Below, in pieces: positions 25,779 through 32,495 of a stretch of DNA of 64,000 nt. Made by a program: the position numbers and the translations under genes. This DNA is from Myxococcales bacterium (lineage in GTDB: Bacteria; Myxococcota_C; UBA6777). Location of the stretch: NCBI GenBank assembly GCA_020632975.1, contig JACKEL010000010.1, positions 1 through 64,000 of the forward strand, read 5' to 3'. The notes under the pieces are model-generated. The model saw nothing but the letters and a program-made list of their open reading frames with translations. It was not told the origin of the DNA and ran no database searches. Each line of letters begins with the position of its first letter. Within the stretch, counting starts at the first letter, position 1.

Positions 25779-27146
25779 ATGACCGCAGATGCCCAACTTC
25801 TCGCCCTCTCCCCCATCGATGGACGTTACGCCAACAAAACCAACCCTCTCCGCACGATCCTTAGCGAGTTCGGACTCATACGCCACCGCGTTCTTATCGA
25901 GATCCGATGGTTCCAATACCTCGCACAACACCCCGACATCCCCGAACTCCCCAACCTCTCCCAACAAGAAGAACTCTTCCTAGAAAAAATCTTACAAGAC
26001 TTCTCCCCCCAAGATGCACAGCGGATCAAAGACATCGAAAAGACCACCAACCACGATGTCAAAGCTGTTGAGTACTTCCTCAAAGAACGCTTTGCAGCAT
26101 CCCCCAACCTCCTCAAGCATCAAGAGTTTCTGCACTTTGCCTGCACCTCTGAAGATATCAACAACCTCTCTTACGCCTTGATGTTACGCGATGCACGCGA
26201 TCTCGTTTGGTTGCCCCTCTGCCAACAACTCACCCAGCAGATCCAAGAAGCCGCGACCCAGTACGCCACACTCTCGATGCTTTCGCGAACGCACGGACAA
26301 ACCGCTTCCCCCACCACCCTCGGGAAAGAGTTCGCAAACTTTGTCGCGCGACTCCAACACGCCATCCAACGCACCCAAGAAGTCCGTATCCTCGGCAAGA
26401 TGAACGGCGCAGTCGGCAATTACAACGCTCACATCGCAGCTTATCCACATCTCGACTGGCCCCAAATCACCAAACAATTCGTGGAGTCCCTTGGACTCTC
26501 TTGGAACCCATACACCACGCAAATCGAACCCCACGACTGGATCGCTGAACTCTTCCACGCCATGTCGCGCACACACACCATCCTCACCGACCTTGCACGC
26601 GACATCTGGGGCTATATCTCCCTCGGTTATCTCAAACAACGCGTCGTACAAGGCGAAGTCGGCTCCTCCACCATGCCGCACAAAGTCAATCCCATCGACT
26701 TTGAAAACGCAGAAGGTAACCTCGGCATCGCCAACGCACTGCTTGAACACCTCGCACAAAAACTCCCGATCTCTCGATGGCAACGCGACCTCACAGACTC
26801 CACAGCGCTGCGCAACTGCGGCGTCTGCTTTGGCCATAGCTTGATCGCCCTCGCCTCCCTCCAAAAAGGTTTCGGCAAGATCGCACCCAACCCACAACGA
26901 CTTGACGAAGATCTCAACCAAGCATGGGAAGTCCTCTCTGAAGCCATCCAGACCGTCATGCGACGCTTCCATCTCGAAGCTCCCTACGAACAACTCAAAT
27001 CCCTCACCCGCGGACAGTCCCTCACACCACAGATACTCCACACCTTCATCGACGGACTCCCCCTCCCCGAGCACGAAAAACAAACCCTCAAACAACTTAC
27101 CCCACAACAATACATCGGGGCCGCTATCCAACTCGCCTCCCCATAG
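25779..27146 (+). CDS. purB: Adenylosuccinate lyase
   Basis: PurB performs two steps of purine synthesis: cleavage of SAICAR to AICAR and of adenylosuccinate to AMP, each releasing fumarate. The 455-residue protein begins MTADAQLLALSPIDGRYANK, like the E. coli form (456 residues), and includes HTHDVKAVE-like DHDVKAVEYF, FACTSEDINN, SRTHGQTASPTTLGKE and the fumarase/aspartase signature GSSTMPHKVNPIDFENAEGN (near residues 300-319) with the flexible catalytic Ser. GGAGG lies upstream of ATG 25779. Cytoplasmic homotetramer by analogy. It closes a three-gene run with the lipoprotein and phosphoesterase and is followed by the GGGCGGCC repeat array. Confidence 0.98.
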   Translation: MTADAQLLALSPIDGRYANKTNPLRTILSEFGLIRHRVLIEIRWFQYLAQHPDIPELPNLSQQEELFLEKILQDFSPQDAQRIKDIEKTTNHDVKAVEYFLKERFAASPNLLKHQEFLHFACTSEDINNLSYALMLRDARDLVWLPLCQQLTQQIQEAATQYATLSMLSRTHGQTASPTTLGKEFANFVARLQHAIQRTQEVRILGKMNGAVGNYNAHIAAYPHLDWPQITKQFVESLGLSWNPYTTQIEPHDWIAELFHAMSRTHTILTDLARDIWGYISLGYLKQRVVQGEVGSSTMPHKVNPIDFENAEGNLGIANALLEHLAQKLPISRWQRDLTDSTALRNCGVCFGHSLIALASLQKGFGKIAPNPQRLDEDLNQAWEVLSEAIQTVMRRFHLEAPYEQLKSLTRGQSLTPQILHTFIDGLPLPEHEKQTLKQLTPQQYIGAAIQLASP

Positions 27147-27161
27147 CTGCCTCTTTTCTTC

Positions 27162-27183
27162 GGGCGGCCACGGAGGGCCGCCC
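27162..27183 (+). repeat. Perfect 8-bp GC inverted repeat just after purB
   Basis: GGGCGGCC (27162-27169), loop ACGGAG, GGCCGCCC (27176-27183). All eight pairs are G-C. It starts 15 nt after the purB stop, but no T run follows (CCTATCTATCCC), so it is not a canonical intrinsic terminator. It may protect the purB mRNA 3' end. Confidence 0.8.
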
Positions 27184-27378
27184 CCTATCTATCCCATATC
27201 TCTCTTTTCTTTGGGCGGCCACAGCTGCCTCTTTTTCTTTGGGCGGCCACGGCTGCCTCTTTTTCTTTGGGCGGCCACGGCTGCCTCTTTTCTTTGGGCG
27301 GCCACGGAGGGCCCCCTATCTTCGGGCGGCCCATATCTCTCTTTATCACGGGCGGCCACGGCAGCCTCTTTTTTCTTC

Positions 27379-27414
27379 AGGCGGCCACGGAGGGCCGCCC
27401 CCTATCTTTTTTTT
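27379..27414 (+). terminator. Possible intrinsic terminator of purB inside the repeat array
   Basis: GGCGGCC and GGCCGCC form a 7-bp G-C stem (27380-27386 with 27393-27399, loop ACGGAG). A T8 run is at 27407-27414, separated from the stem by about 7 nt, which is longer than usual. It is the only hairpin of the array with a T tract close by. It lies about 230 nt after the purB stop. Confidence 0.35.
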
Positions 27415-27531
27415 CTCTGCCATAAGGGCCGCCCCATGGCTGCTTTTCTTCGGGCCGCCCCTATCTGCCCCCTAGCTTCTTTATCGATTCTGCTGCCGCC
27501 CCTATCTGCCCCATATCTCTCTCTTTATCAC

Positions 27532-27553
27532 GGGCGGCCCTCCGCGGCCGCCC
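27532..27553 (+). repeat. Third 8-bp GC inverted repeat, distal end of the array
   Basis: GGGCGGCC (27532-27539), loop CTCCGC, GGCCGCCC (27546-27553). The arms equal those of the first hairpin, but the loop is different, so the arm pair rather than the loop is conserved. No T run follows. Confidence 0.75.
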
Positions 27554-27797
27554 CCGTATCAGCCCCCTATCTGCCCCCTAGCTTCTTTATCAATTCTTCC
27601 TGAAATGAAAAAATTAAAAATAAATGAACTTTTATTTTCCCATCTCGTAATACATTACCCATTTTTATAAGCTATCATTCTATAAAGGCTTTTCAAGAAT
27701 ATCACTCGTCTTTTATTTTTTCTTTTCCTTCAAGACATTAGCAAAAAAAATAAAAATAATACTTGCGCATCTCAAAATCACACGCTATCTCAAAAAC
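27554..27797. other. AT-rich block between the repeat array and the RNA candidate
   Basis: A sharp change from G+C-rich repeats to strongly A+T-rich DNA (about 27601-27765, many A and T runs). No gene is visible. The position just before the structured RNA suggests promoter DNA with UP-like A/T tracts. TTTATAAGCTATCATTCTATAAAGG near 27670 also contains -10-like TATAAA, but without a matching -35. Confidence 0.5.
27763..27791 (+). promoter_or_regulatory. Weak candidate promoter for the structured RNA
   Basis: TTGCGC (27763-27768), a 17-nt spacer and TATCTC (27786-27791). Each hexamer matches only about half the sigma-70 consensus, but the spacing is ideal and the predicted start (about 27798-27800) falls just before the first hairpin of the RNA at 27802. 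Upstream DNA is A/T-rich. Confidence 0.3.
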
Positions 27798-27914
27798 CCA
27801 TGAGGCGGCCACAACACAAAACGCCTCGCTCCCCTTGCTGACACGGCATCGGCAAGGGCCCTGCGACCGGGAATCGCGTTCCCAGTCAGTGCCGATTTGA
27901 AAGGAGGTGATCCA

Positions 27915-27965
27915 GTGGACAATCATCAATATTCTCCGACTGGTACATGGGGGTTCCAAGACTGA
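27915..27965 (+). CDS. Possible 16-residue peptide behind an extreme Shine-Dalgarno
   Basis: GTG at 27915 opens a frame that ends at TGA 27963-27965 and would give MDNHQYSPTGTWGFQD. The sequence directly upstream, AAAGGAGGTGATCCA, pairs with the whole anti-Shine-Dalgarno tail; the AGGAGG core ends 7 nt before GTG, a perfect spacing. The frame lies inside the structured RNA candidate. It could be a real mini-protein, a ribosome-stalling or sensing leader, or a chance frame after a site whose purpose is to bind 16S rRNA. There is no downstream gene on this strand for a leader to control. Confidence 0.3.
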   Translation: MDNHQYSPTGTWGFQD

Positions 27966-28080
27966 CCGTCTTTTTGCAAGGTGCGTTCTTGACTCGAAGA
28001 GTTCTGTGAAAACAGAAGCGTGCCCCAAGAAAAGCGAATATGGTTTTGGTTTCCCAACCCCAAGTAACACAAAAGCCCTG

Positions 28081-28130
28081 CTGCACGATGCCGACGTCGG
28101 ACGGTTCCGAGTCATCGTGCAGTTTTTTTT
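28081..28130 (+). terminator. Strong intrinsic terminator of the structured RNA
   Basis: CTGCACGATG (28081-28090) pairs perfectly with CATCGTGCAG (28113-28122), ten base pairs, followed at once by eight T (28123-28130). The 22-nt loop itself contains the palindrome CCGACGTCGG. On the opposite strand the T tract is only four bases and displaced, so the terminator mainly serves plus-strand transcription. Confidence 0.85.
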
Positions 28131-28271
28131 ATTTCAATTCCTCTATTGGAATTTTTCTTATAGACATTCCCACCCAAGTCCCCATCTCTCATCCCCTATT
28201 TTCTTATGTTTATCCCCTAAAAGAATTTTTCTTTGCCAGTCTCTCTACCTTTGTTGGCCTCAAAAGGTCGA

Positions 28272-29642
28272 TCAGGAGGGGACTTGTGAGAGGAAACGCG
28301 TTGCGTAGAGAAATCCTAGACGAAACTGTTCCAAAGAGAAGGACTCGTTGGGGCTATGGATACGATCTTCTTCGAGACCAAATCCCACCAAAACAGGCTT
28401 GCCATTGGACAACTCAGCAAGCGCTCCAACGATAGGGATTGAGCCTCCTTCCCAAGCAAAAGCAACGTCTTGTTTGGCAAGCGGCGCGAGGATCTTGCGT
28501 GTATGTTGAATCCAAGGCTCGTGCGCGCTCAATTGAAGGGCACGACCACCGATGCCTTGCGCTTCGACATTGAGCCGCATGGAAGAAGGAGCATGTTTGT
28601 GCAAGTGCGCAAGCAAGCTACGCAAAGCTCGCTCGGGATCTTGTCCAGCAGCCAGCCGCGAAGTGATCTTTGCGGTTGCATAAGCAGGGATAATCGTCTT
28701 GACCCCAACGCCATTGTAGCCGGACTGCATGCCATTCACTTCGATGGTTGGGCGAAACCCGACACGATGCGCAGGAGGCAGACCATACTCTCCACCATCA
28801 AGCGCCACGCCCAAGCGCACACTCATATCGTCCCAAGCATAGGGGGCTTGGCGAGCGAGTTCTTTGTCTTCATCAGAGGGAATCGCCACATCATCGAGAA
28901 AACCATCGACAACGATGCGGCCTTTGGCATCGTGGAGCGTCGCAAGAAGACGCGCCATCTCGATCGCGGGATTGCGGATCAAGCCCCCAAACGAACCTGA
29001 GTGAACATCGTAGCTGGGCCCTTCAAGGCGTATCCCCACAAACAAGCTGCCTCGGAGCCCCATCGTGATGGTTGGCGAAGCCAAGGAAAGGCTGCTTGTA
29101 TCGCAGACCATCAAGACATCTGCTTGGAGGTCATCTTTCCATTGGGGCAAGGCTTCTGCGAAAGCACGCGAGCTTGTTTCTTCTTCCCCCTCGATCAACA
29201 AACGCACGTTGTAGCGCAAAGCACCTTGTTCGATAAGTGCTTCCAATGCCTTGAGAAAATAAAAGGTTTGACCTTTGTTGTCTTGGGCACCGCGTGCATA
29301 CAAACGCCCATCGCGCAAAGTCGCCTCGAAAGGTGGACTTTCCCAATCTTCGAGAGGATCGGGGGGTTGGACATCATAGTGACCATAGTACAAGACTGTA
29401 GGGGCACCTTCTTCTTTGCAGTCGTAGCTCGCAAACACCACAGGCTTGGTTGCGGTATCGCGCGTCTCTGCGGAGAATCCGATCTTTTGTAGATGTTCAA
29501 CCAACCACGTTGCACATCGCACGCACTCCCCAAGGTAAGCGGGATCTGCGCTGATGCTGGGGATGGCAAGAAACTCTTTCCACTCTTGCATCCAACGATC
29601 CTGATGGGTATCCAACCATGCCTCAAAATGGCTTTGTTCCAT
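28272..29642 (-). CDS. M20-family metallopeptidase (dipeptidase type)
   Basis: A 456-residue zinc peptidase of the M20/M28 clan. Catalytic elements in order: YYGHYDVQPPDP (metal His and Asp, about residues 85-96), GAQDNKGQTF (bridging Asp), IEGEEETSS (catalytic and metal Glu), DVHSGSFGG (dimer-domain His) and EGGSIPIVGAL. The size and VQP signature fit the carnosinase/Dug1-like dipeptidase branch, which cleaves dipeptides or modified dipeptides. Start ATG 29642 with GGAG 5 nt upstream. Convergent with the structured RNA at its 3' end. It is 191 nt downstream of the unknown 260-residue gene and near an ATP-grasp-like gene, so it may act on a product of that neighbourhood. Confidence 0.93.
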   Translation of the reverse strand: MEQSHFEAWLDTHQDRWMQEWKEFLAIPSISADPAYLGECVRCATWLVEHLQKIGFSAETRDTATKPVVFASYDCKEEGAPTVLYYGHYDVQPPDPLEDWESPPFEATLRDGRLYARGAQDNKGQTFYFLKALEALIEQGALRYNVRLLIEGEEETSSRAFAEALPQWKDDLQADVLMVCDTSSLSLASPTITMGLRGSLFVGIRLEGPSYDVHSGSFGGLIRNPAIEMARLLATLHDAKGRIVVDGFLDDVAIPSDEDKELARQAPYAWDDMSVRLGVALDGGEYGLPPAHRVGFRPTIEVNGMQSGYNGVGVKTIIPAYATAKITSRLAAGQDPERALRSLLAHLHKHAPSSMRLNVEAQGIGGRALQLSAHEPWIQHTRKILAPLAKQDVAFAWEGGSIPIVGALAELSNGKPVLVGFGLEEDRIHSPNESFSLEQFRLGFLYATRFLSQVPS

Positions 29643-29834
29643 AACCGCTCCGCCACGCTTGTGTAAGGTAGCTTTTCCAAACAGAAAGCTACGAGGTGCT
29701 TTTCAAGAGAGAGTCCGCAACCTCAAAACAAGGACCGCCCGCGAAAGAAAAGGGGGTTCTTTGTCGTGAGGTTGACGCTTCCCAAGGAGACGAAACAAGG
29801 TACCCGAGGATATCCCCCCAGCCAACCCCCTACC

Positions 29835-30617
29835 TCAAAATCCCATGGCAAATAGGGCATCTTCGGACTCTTTTTGCCAGAGAGACAAGATCTCCGCGTG
29901 CTCGTGAAGCTCTTGGATTCCTTGAGCGAGTTGACGCATCAAGAGCCTTGCCTGCCATCGTCGTTCGTCCCCACGCGCGGCAAGGGTCTGACGATCCAAA
30001 CTCCATGCATGGTCCCATTTTGCCCGAAGGTCGGAGTATGCCATCCAACCGATCCCCCAAGATACACGAGGAAGGACGCGTGCCGCCTTTTCTTTTCCTT
30101 CCAAAAACTCATCTGCGTAAGGAAGTTTGACTGCATCCCCTGCATAATCTTGCGCAGCCAAAGAGATATCCATCGCCATCTTTTCCTCGTTGTCTTCGAG
30201 CAAACACGCCAAACACTGCGCAACATATCCATGCATACGTTGAACATAATACGCAGCGCTCTCAAAACGCTCTCGTCTTTGATGTTGTTCACGAAGGTAG
30301 TTTTTGAGGAACTTTTGGAGAGGGGCCTTTTCGCGGGGTCCCACCTGCCCCACAAGAAAACGCTTTTTCCAATCAAGTACTTGGAGAAGATGAGAAGAAA
30401 GCGGACGCCCGCTCTCTTCCTCTTGGAAACACAGCAACTCAGTACACTCCAAGGAAAAAGCATGGAGAAAAGGGCTGGGAAGCTCCACTTCTTGAAGGGC
30501 GCTTCGTTCCCAACCTCGGTAGGCCTCCAGCTTTTGGATGAGCTTTCGCAATGTTTCGATATGGGAGGGGATATCTTCTGGTTTGGGGGGATGACTGAAA
30601 GAGCCAGAGATGCGCAC
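29835..30617 (-). CDS. Unknown protein, all-helical
   Basis: A 260-residue soluble protein starting with GTG at 30617, with a strong AGGAGGTG 6 nt upstream. Composition and pattern suggest mostly alpha helix with many charged residues (IETLRKLIQKLEAYRGWERS; NYLREQHQRRERFESAAYYV; RWQARLLMRQLAQGIQELHE). There is no signal peptide, no membrane segment and no recognisable active-site motif. It lies 67 nt after the 506-residue ATP-grasp-like gene on the same strand and probably shares its transcript. I do not recognise the family. Confidence 0.75.
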   Translation of the reverse strand: MRISGSFSHPPKPEDIPSHIETLRKLIQKLEAYRGWERSALQEVELPSPFLHAFSLECTELLCFQEEESGRPLSSHLLQVLDWKKRFLVGQVGPREKAPLQKFLKNYLREQHQRRERFESAAYYVQRMHGYVAQCLACLLEDNEEKMAMDISLAAQDYAGDAVKLPYADEFLEGKEKAARVLPRVSWGIGWMAYSDLRAKWDHAWSLDRQTLAARGDERRWQARLLMRQLAQGIQELHEHAEILSLWQKESEDALFAMGF

Positions 30618-30684
30618 GTTTCACCTCCTGCGTATGTTGTTTATGCATCACGCAAAAGGAACGAAAAACCCGCGCAAAGGTTCG

Positions 30685-32205
30685 CTATTCTTGGCTTCCT
30701 TCTCCTGAAGATTCGCCAGAACCCGAGGTTTCGGACTTTTGGGGAGAAGCCATCTCGATCTCGCGGAAGAGTGCAGCGTCATCGTTGAGCGAGCGATAGA
30801 GTTTGTAGCGAAACTTGTTCTTTTGGGTAATCATGGTGATCGCCATCTTGTCGATCGCGATGGTGGCCAAGACCCCTTGGATGAAGGCTTCGATCATATC
30901 GTCAAGTCCGACACCAAGCTGGTTAAAGTCACGGCGATCCATAATCAACAACCGCTCTGTCTCAGAGTCCCAACCACCTTCATTGGTCTTCACAGAGAGG
31001 TTGGTCCCCAACATCTCCCACGACGTCACATCAGGGCTCAGTTCATCCAAAAGCGGAGAACGCGCCTTGCGTGCGTATGTTGCGAGAGGACGGAAGCCTT
31101 GGGGCGTGTGGTGGACCATCATACGGATATCAGCGACGTAGATCTCTTGCTTCTTGGTGGGCACGGTCCCGACATGGAAGAACTGCCCGCCCGCAACACG
31201 AGAACTCCACTTGTAGTTTCCGATCAAAGACTGAACGATAAACTGGTCATAAGGATAGTCTTTTGCCATAAACTGTTGGAGTTCTTCTTCGCTCGTGATC
31301 GTAAAGACGCCCTGCCCAGCGTTGCTATAAGGGATCTTGACCACACCAAATCCGCCCATACTCTTGATCCACATCGGGATCTCGACTTTGCGCACGTCGC
31401 GGATGGTGTGCGGCACACGGATGGTCAGGCCGCTTCCTGCAAGCTCAGAATTGAACACATCGTAGGCTTTGGCCGCGACAAGTTTGTTTCGTCCACCAGA
31501 AAGACAAGCAAGTACAGGGTTGAAGATAAAAGTCTTTGTAATGATGGGGATACGCGTCCAAGGTTTTTGGGTCACGTAGCGAAAAGCAGCGCGGATCGGA
31601 TGCCATGTCCCTTCAGCATCGCGAACCTCAAGCACACCATCGTTGAAACGTGCGGAAGAGTCGGGATCTTTGTCATAATACTCAACAGCGTGGACAGGCT
31701 CGTTAAACACGTCTGCCATCACGGAGGCATAACCCATCGTTTCCATAGGGTTTTTATCGTAGATCACAGCAAGGCCACCCGTAGGAAGACGCCGCGACTC
31801 CACCATGGGCTTGAAGGTGTTTTCCAAAAGCAAGCGATATCCGCCTTGTTCGAGGCGTTCATCCAAGAGAGGAAGAGACTTTTGGCCCGAAGGTGAGGAG
31901 TTGGTTTCCAAAAGTGCCATACGACGGACGCCTTGCGCTGTCGTAACGTTGAACAAGTCAGAGCCCGACCAAGCAAAATACTTGGGTTGGTAATTCAGCC
32001 AAGACTCCAAGATATGGGAAGGCACTTGGGGATTGAGGTGACAATAACGACTGACCATCTGCTCTGGAGACATCGCCAAAAAATACGCAACCATGGGATG
32101 GATCTGCGCATTCAAAACGCGAGTATAAAAATGATTGGTGTACTGAAAAGAACTCGGCTGCACCAAAACAGCGGGCTTACCAAACTTTGGATTGTGGACG
32201 GCCAT
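30685..32205 (-). CDS. ATP-grasp-like protein, 506 residues
   Basis: A long soluble protein with an ATP-grasp type core: WIKSMGGFGVVKIPYSNAGQ followed by GVFTITSEEELQQFM (about residues 278-312) is the glycine-rich ATP loop with the following helix, and YDQFIVQSLIGNYKW (about 318-332) matches the adenine-binding strand region. Earlier conserved-looking stretches are ALLETNSSPSGQKSLPLLDE (about 97-116) and AVEYYDKDPDSSARFNDGV. It does not match the 400-residue ATP-grasp proteins of the first cluster and seems to belong to a distinct family of uncharacterised amidoligases. The last 20 residues are Ser/Gly/Glu-rich. Start ATG 32205 with AGGAG 5 nt upstream. Divergent from the aspartoacylase-like gene over a 290-nt gap. 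Confidence 0.72.
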   Translation of the reverse strand: MAVHNPKFGKPAVLVQPSSFQYTNHFYTRVLNAQIHPMVAYFLAMSPEQMVSRYCHLNPQVPSHILESWLNYQPKYFAWSGSDLFNVTTAQGVRRMALLETNSSPSGQKSLPLLDERLEQGGYRLLLENTFKPMVESRRLPTGGLAVIYDKNPMETMGYASVMADVFNEPVHAVEYYDKDPDSSARFNDGVLEVRDAEGTWHPIRAAFRYVTQKPWTRIPIITKTFIFNPVLACLSGGRNKLVAAKAYDVFNSELAGSGLTIRVPHTIRDVRKVEIPMWIKSMGGFGVVKIPYSNAGQGVFTITSEEELQQFMAKDYPYDQFIVQSLIGNYKWSSRVAGGQFFHVGTVPTKKQEIYVADIRMMVHHTPQGFRPLATYARKARSPLLDELSPDVTSWEMLGTNLSVKTNEGGWDSETERLLIMDRRDFNQLGVGLDDMIEAFIQGVLATIAIDKMAITMITQKNKFRYKLYRSLNDDAALFREIEMASPQKSETSGSGESSGEGSQE

Positions 32206-32495
32206 GTCTTCTCCTATGAAAATCTAGGCTTTTTTGGAGAAAAAAGAATAAAAACACAAAAGGGCATGATTGGACCAGTCACCCGTATGACTCCAAAACA
32301 CCCTGTTTCGTGGGGATTCGTGCGCCAAGGATAGTCCTGCATCCAAAAGGCGTCAAGCACCCCACCATCTCCTTCCCAGAACCTCGCGGGCAGTAAGTCA
32401 TCTCAAGCAAAGAGAACGCTCTTTACAGGATATCGAGCATTGTGCAACATCATGCGACGTAGATGTGGCAATCCCTTCACAAAAAAGAAAATTTG

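Larger units (their letters stand above)
27147..27553. repeat. Degenerate ~28-bp tandem array built on GGGCGGCC, with GC-only hairpins
   Basis: Immediately after purB the sequence becomes a patchwork of GGGCGGCCACGG, CTGCCTCTTTTTCTTT and CCTATCTGCCCC blocks. GGGCGGCC starts at 27162, 27213, 27241, 27269, 27296, 27324 and 27350, then 27532; GGCGGCC also occurs at 27380. Most steps from 27213 onwards are 26-28 bp. Three copies meet an inverted copy and form compact hairpins: 27162-27183, 27379-27400 and 27532-27553. Several frames are free of stops only because the unit lacks stop codons; the resulting translations are repetitive and not protein-like. It may end purB transcription, but the repetition far exceeds what a terminator needs. 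Confidence 0.85.
27798..28130 (+). ncRNA. Candidate structured RNA with 16S-3'-end complementarity
   Basis: No protein of normal size is encoded, yet the segment is densely foldable by eye and ends in a strong terminator. Helices: GAGGCG/CGCCTC (27802-27807 with 27822-27827); CCCTTGC/GCAAGGG (27832-27838 with 27852-27858), which excludes ATCGGCA/TGCCGAT (27848-27854 with 27890-27896); inside the latter GAC-GGGAA/TTCCC-GTC; TTCTGT-GAAA-ACAGAA, a GNRA-type hairpin (28002-28017); and GGTGCG/CGTGCC around it. Bases 27899-27915 (GAAAGGAGGTGATCCAG) are the exact complement of the conserved 16S rRNA 3' end, far longer than a normal Shine-Dalgarno site, and lead into a 16-codon GTG frame. I find no RNase P, SRP, tmRNA or 6S signature. 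The 5' end is a guess from the weak promoter; strand comes from the terminator. Confidence 0.55.

Noticed and set aside
27147..27553. CRISPR array
   Set aside because: The recurring word is only 8-12 bp, the repeats are degenerate and the intervals are themselves repeated, so there are no unique spacers; no cas gene is nearby.
26902..27603. Long plus-strand open frame through the repeat array giving Gly-Gly-His and Phe/Leu-rich repeats
   Set aside because: It overlaps the end of purB in another frame, has no ribosome site, and is open only because the 28-bp repeat unit has no stop codons; two other frames are similarly open.
27899..27915. Fragment of a 16S rRNA gene on the minus strand
   Set aside because: Only the last 17 nt match; the bases next to them on the 5' side do not resemble the conserved 16S helix 45 region, so no rRNA gene is present.
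27738..28115. Minus-strand frames across the structured RNA, one translating the 16S-tail-like segment as LDHLLS-type residues
   Set aside because: No start with a ribosome site, composition unlike neighbouring proteins, and the terminator and helices indicate plus-strand RNA.
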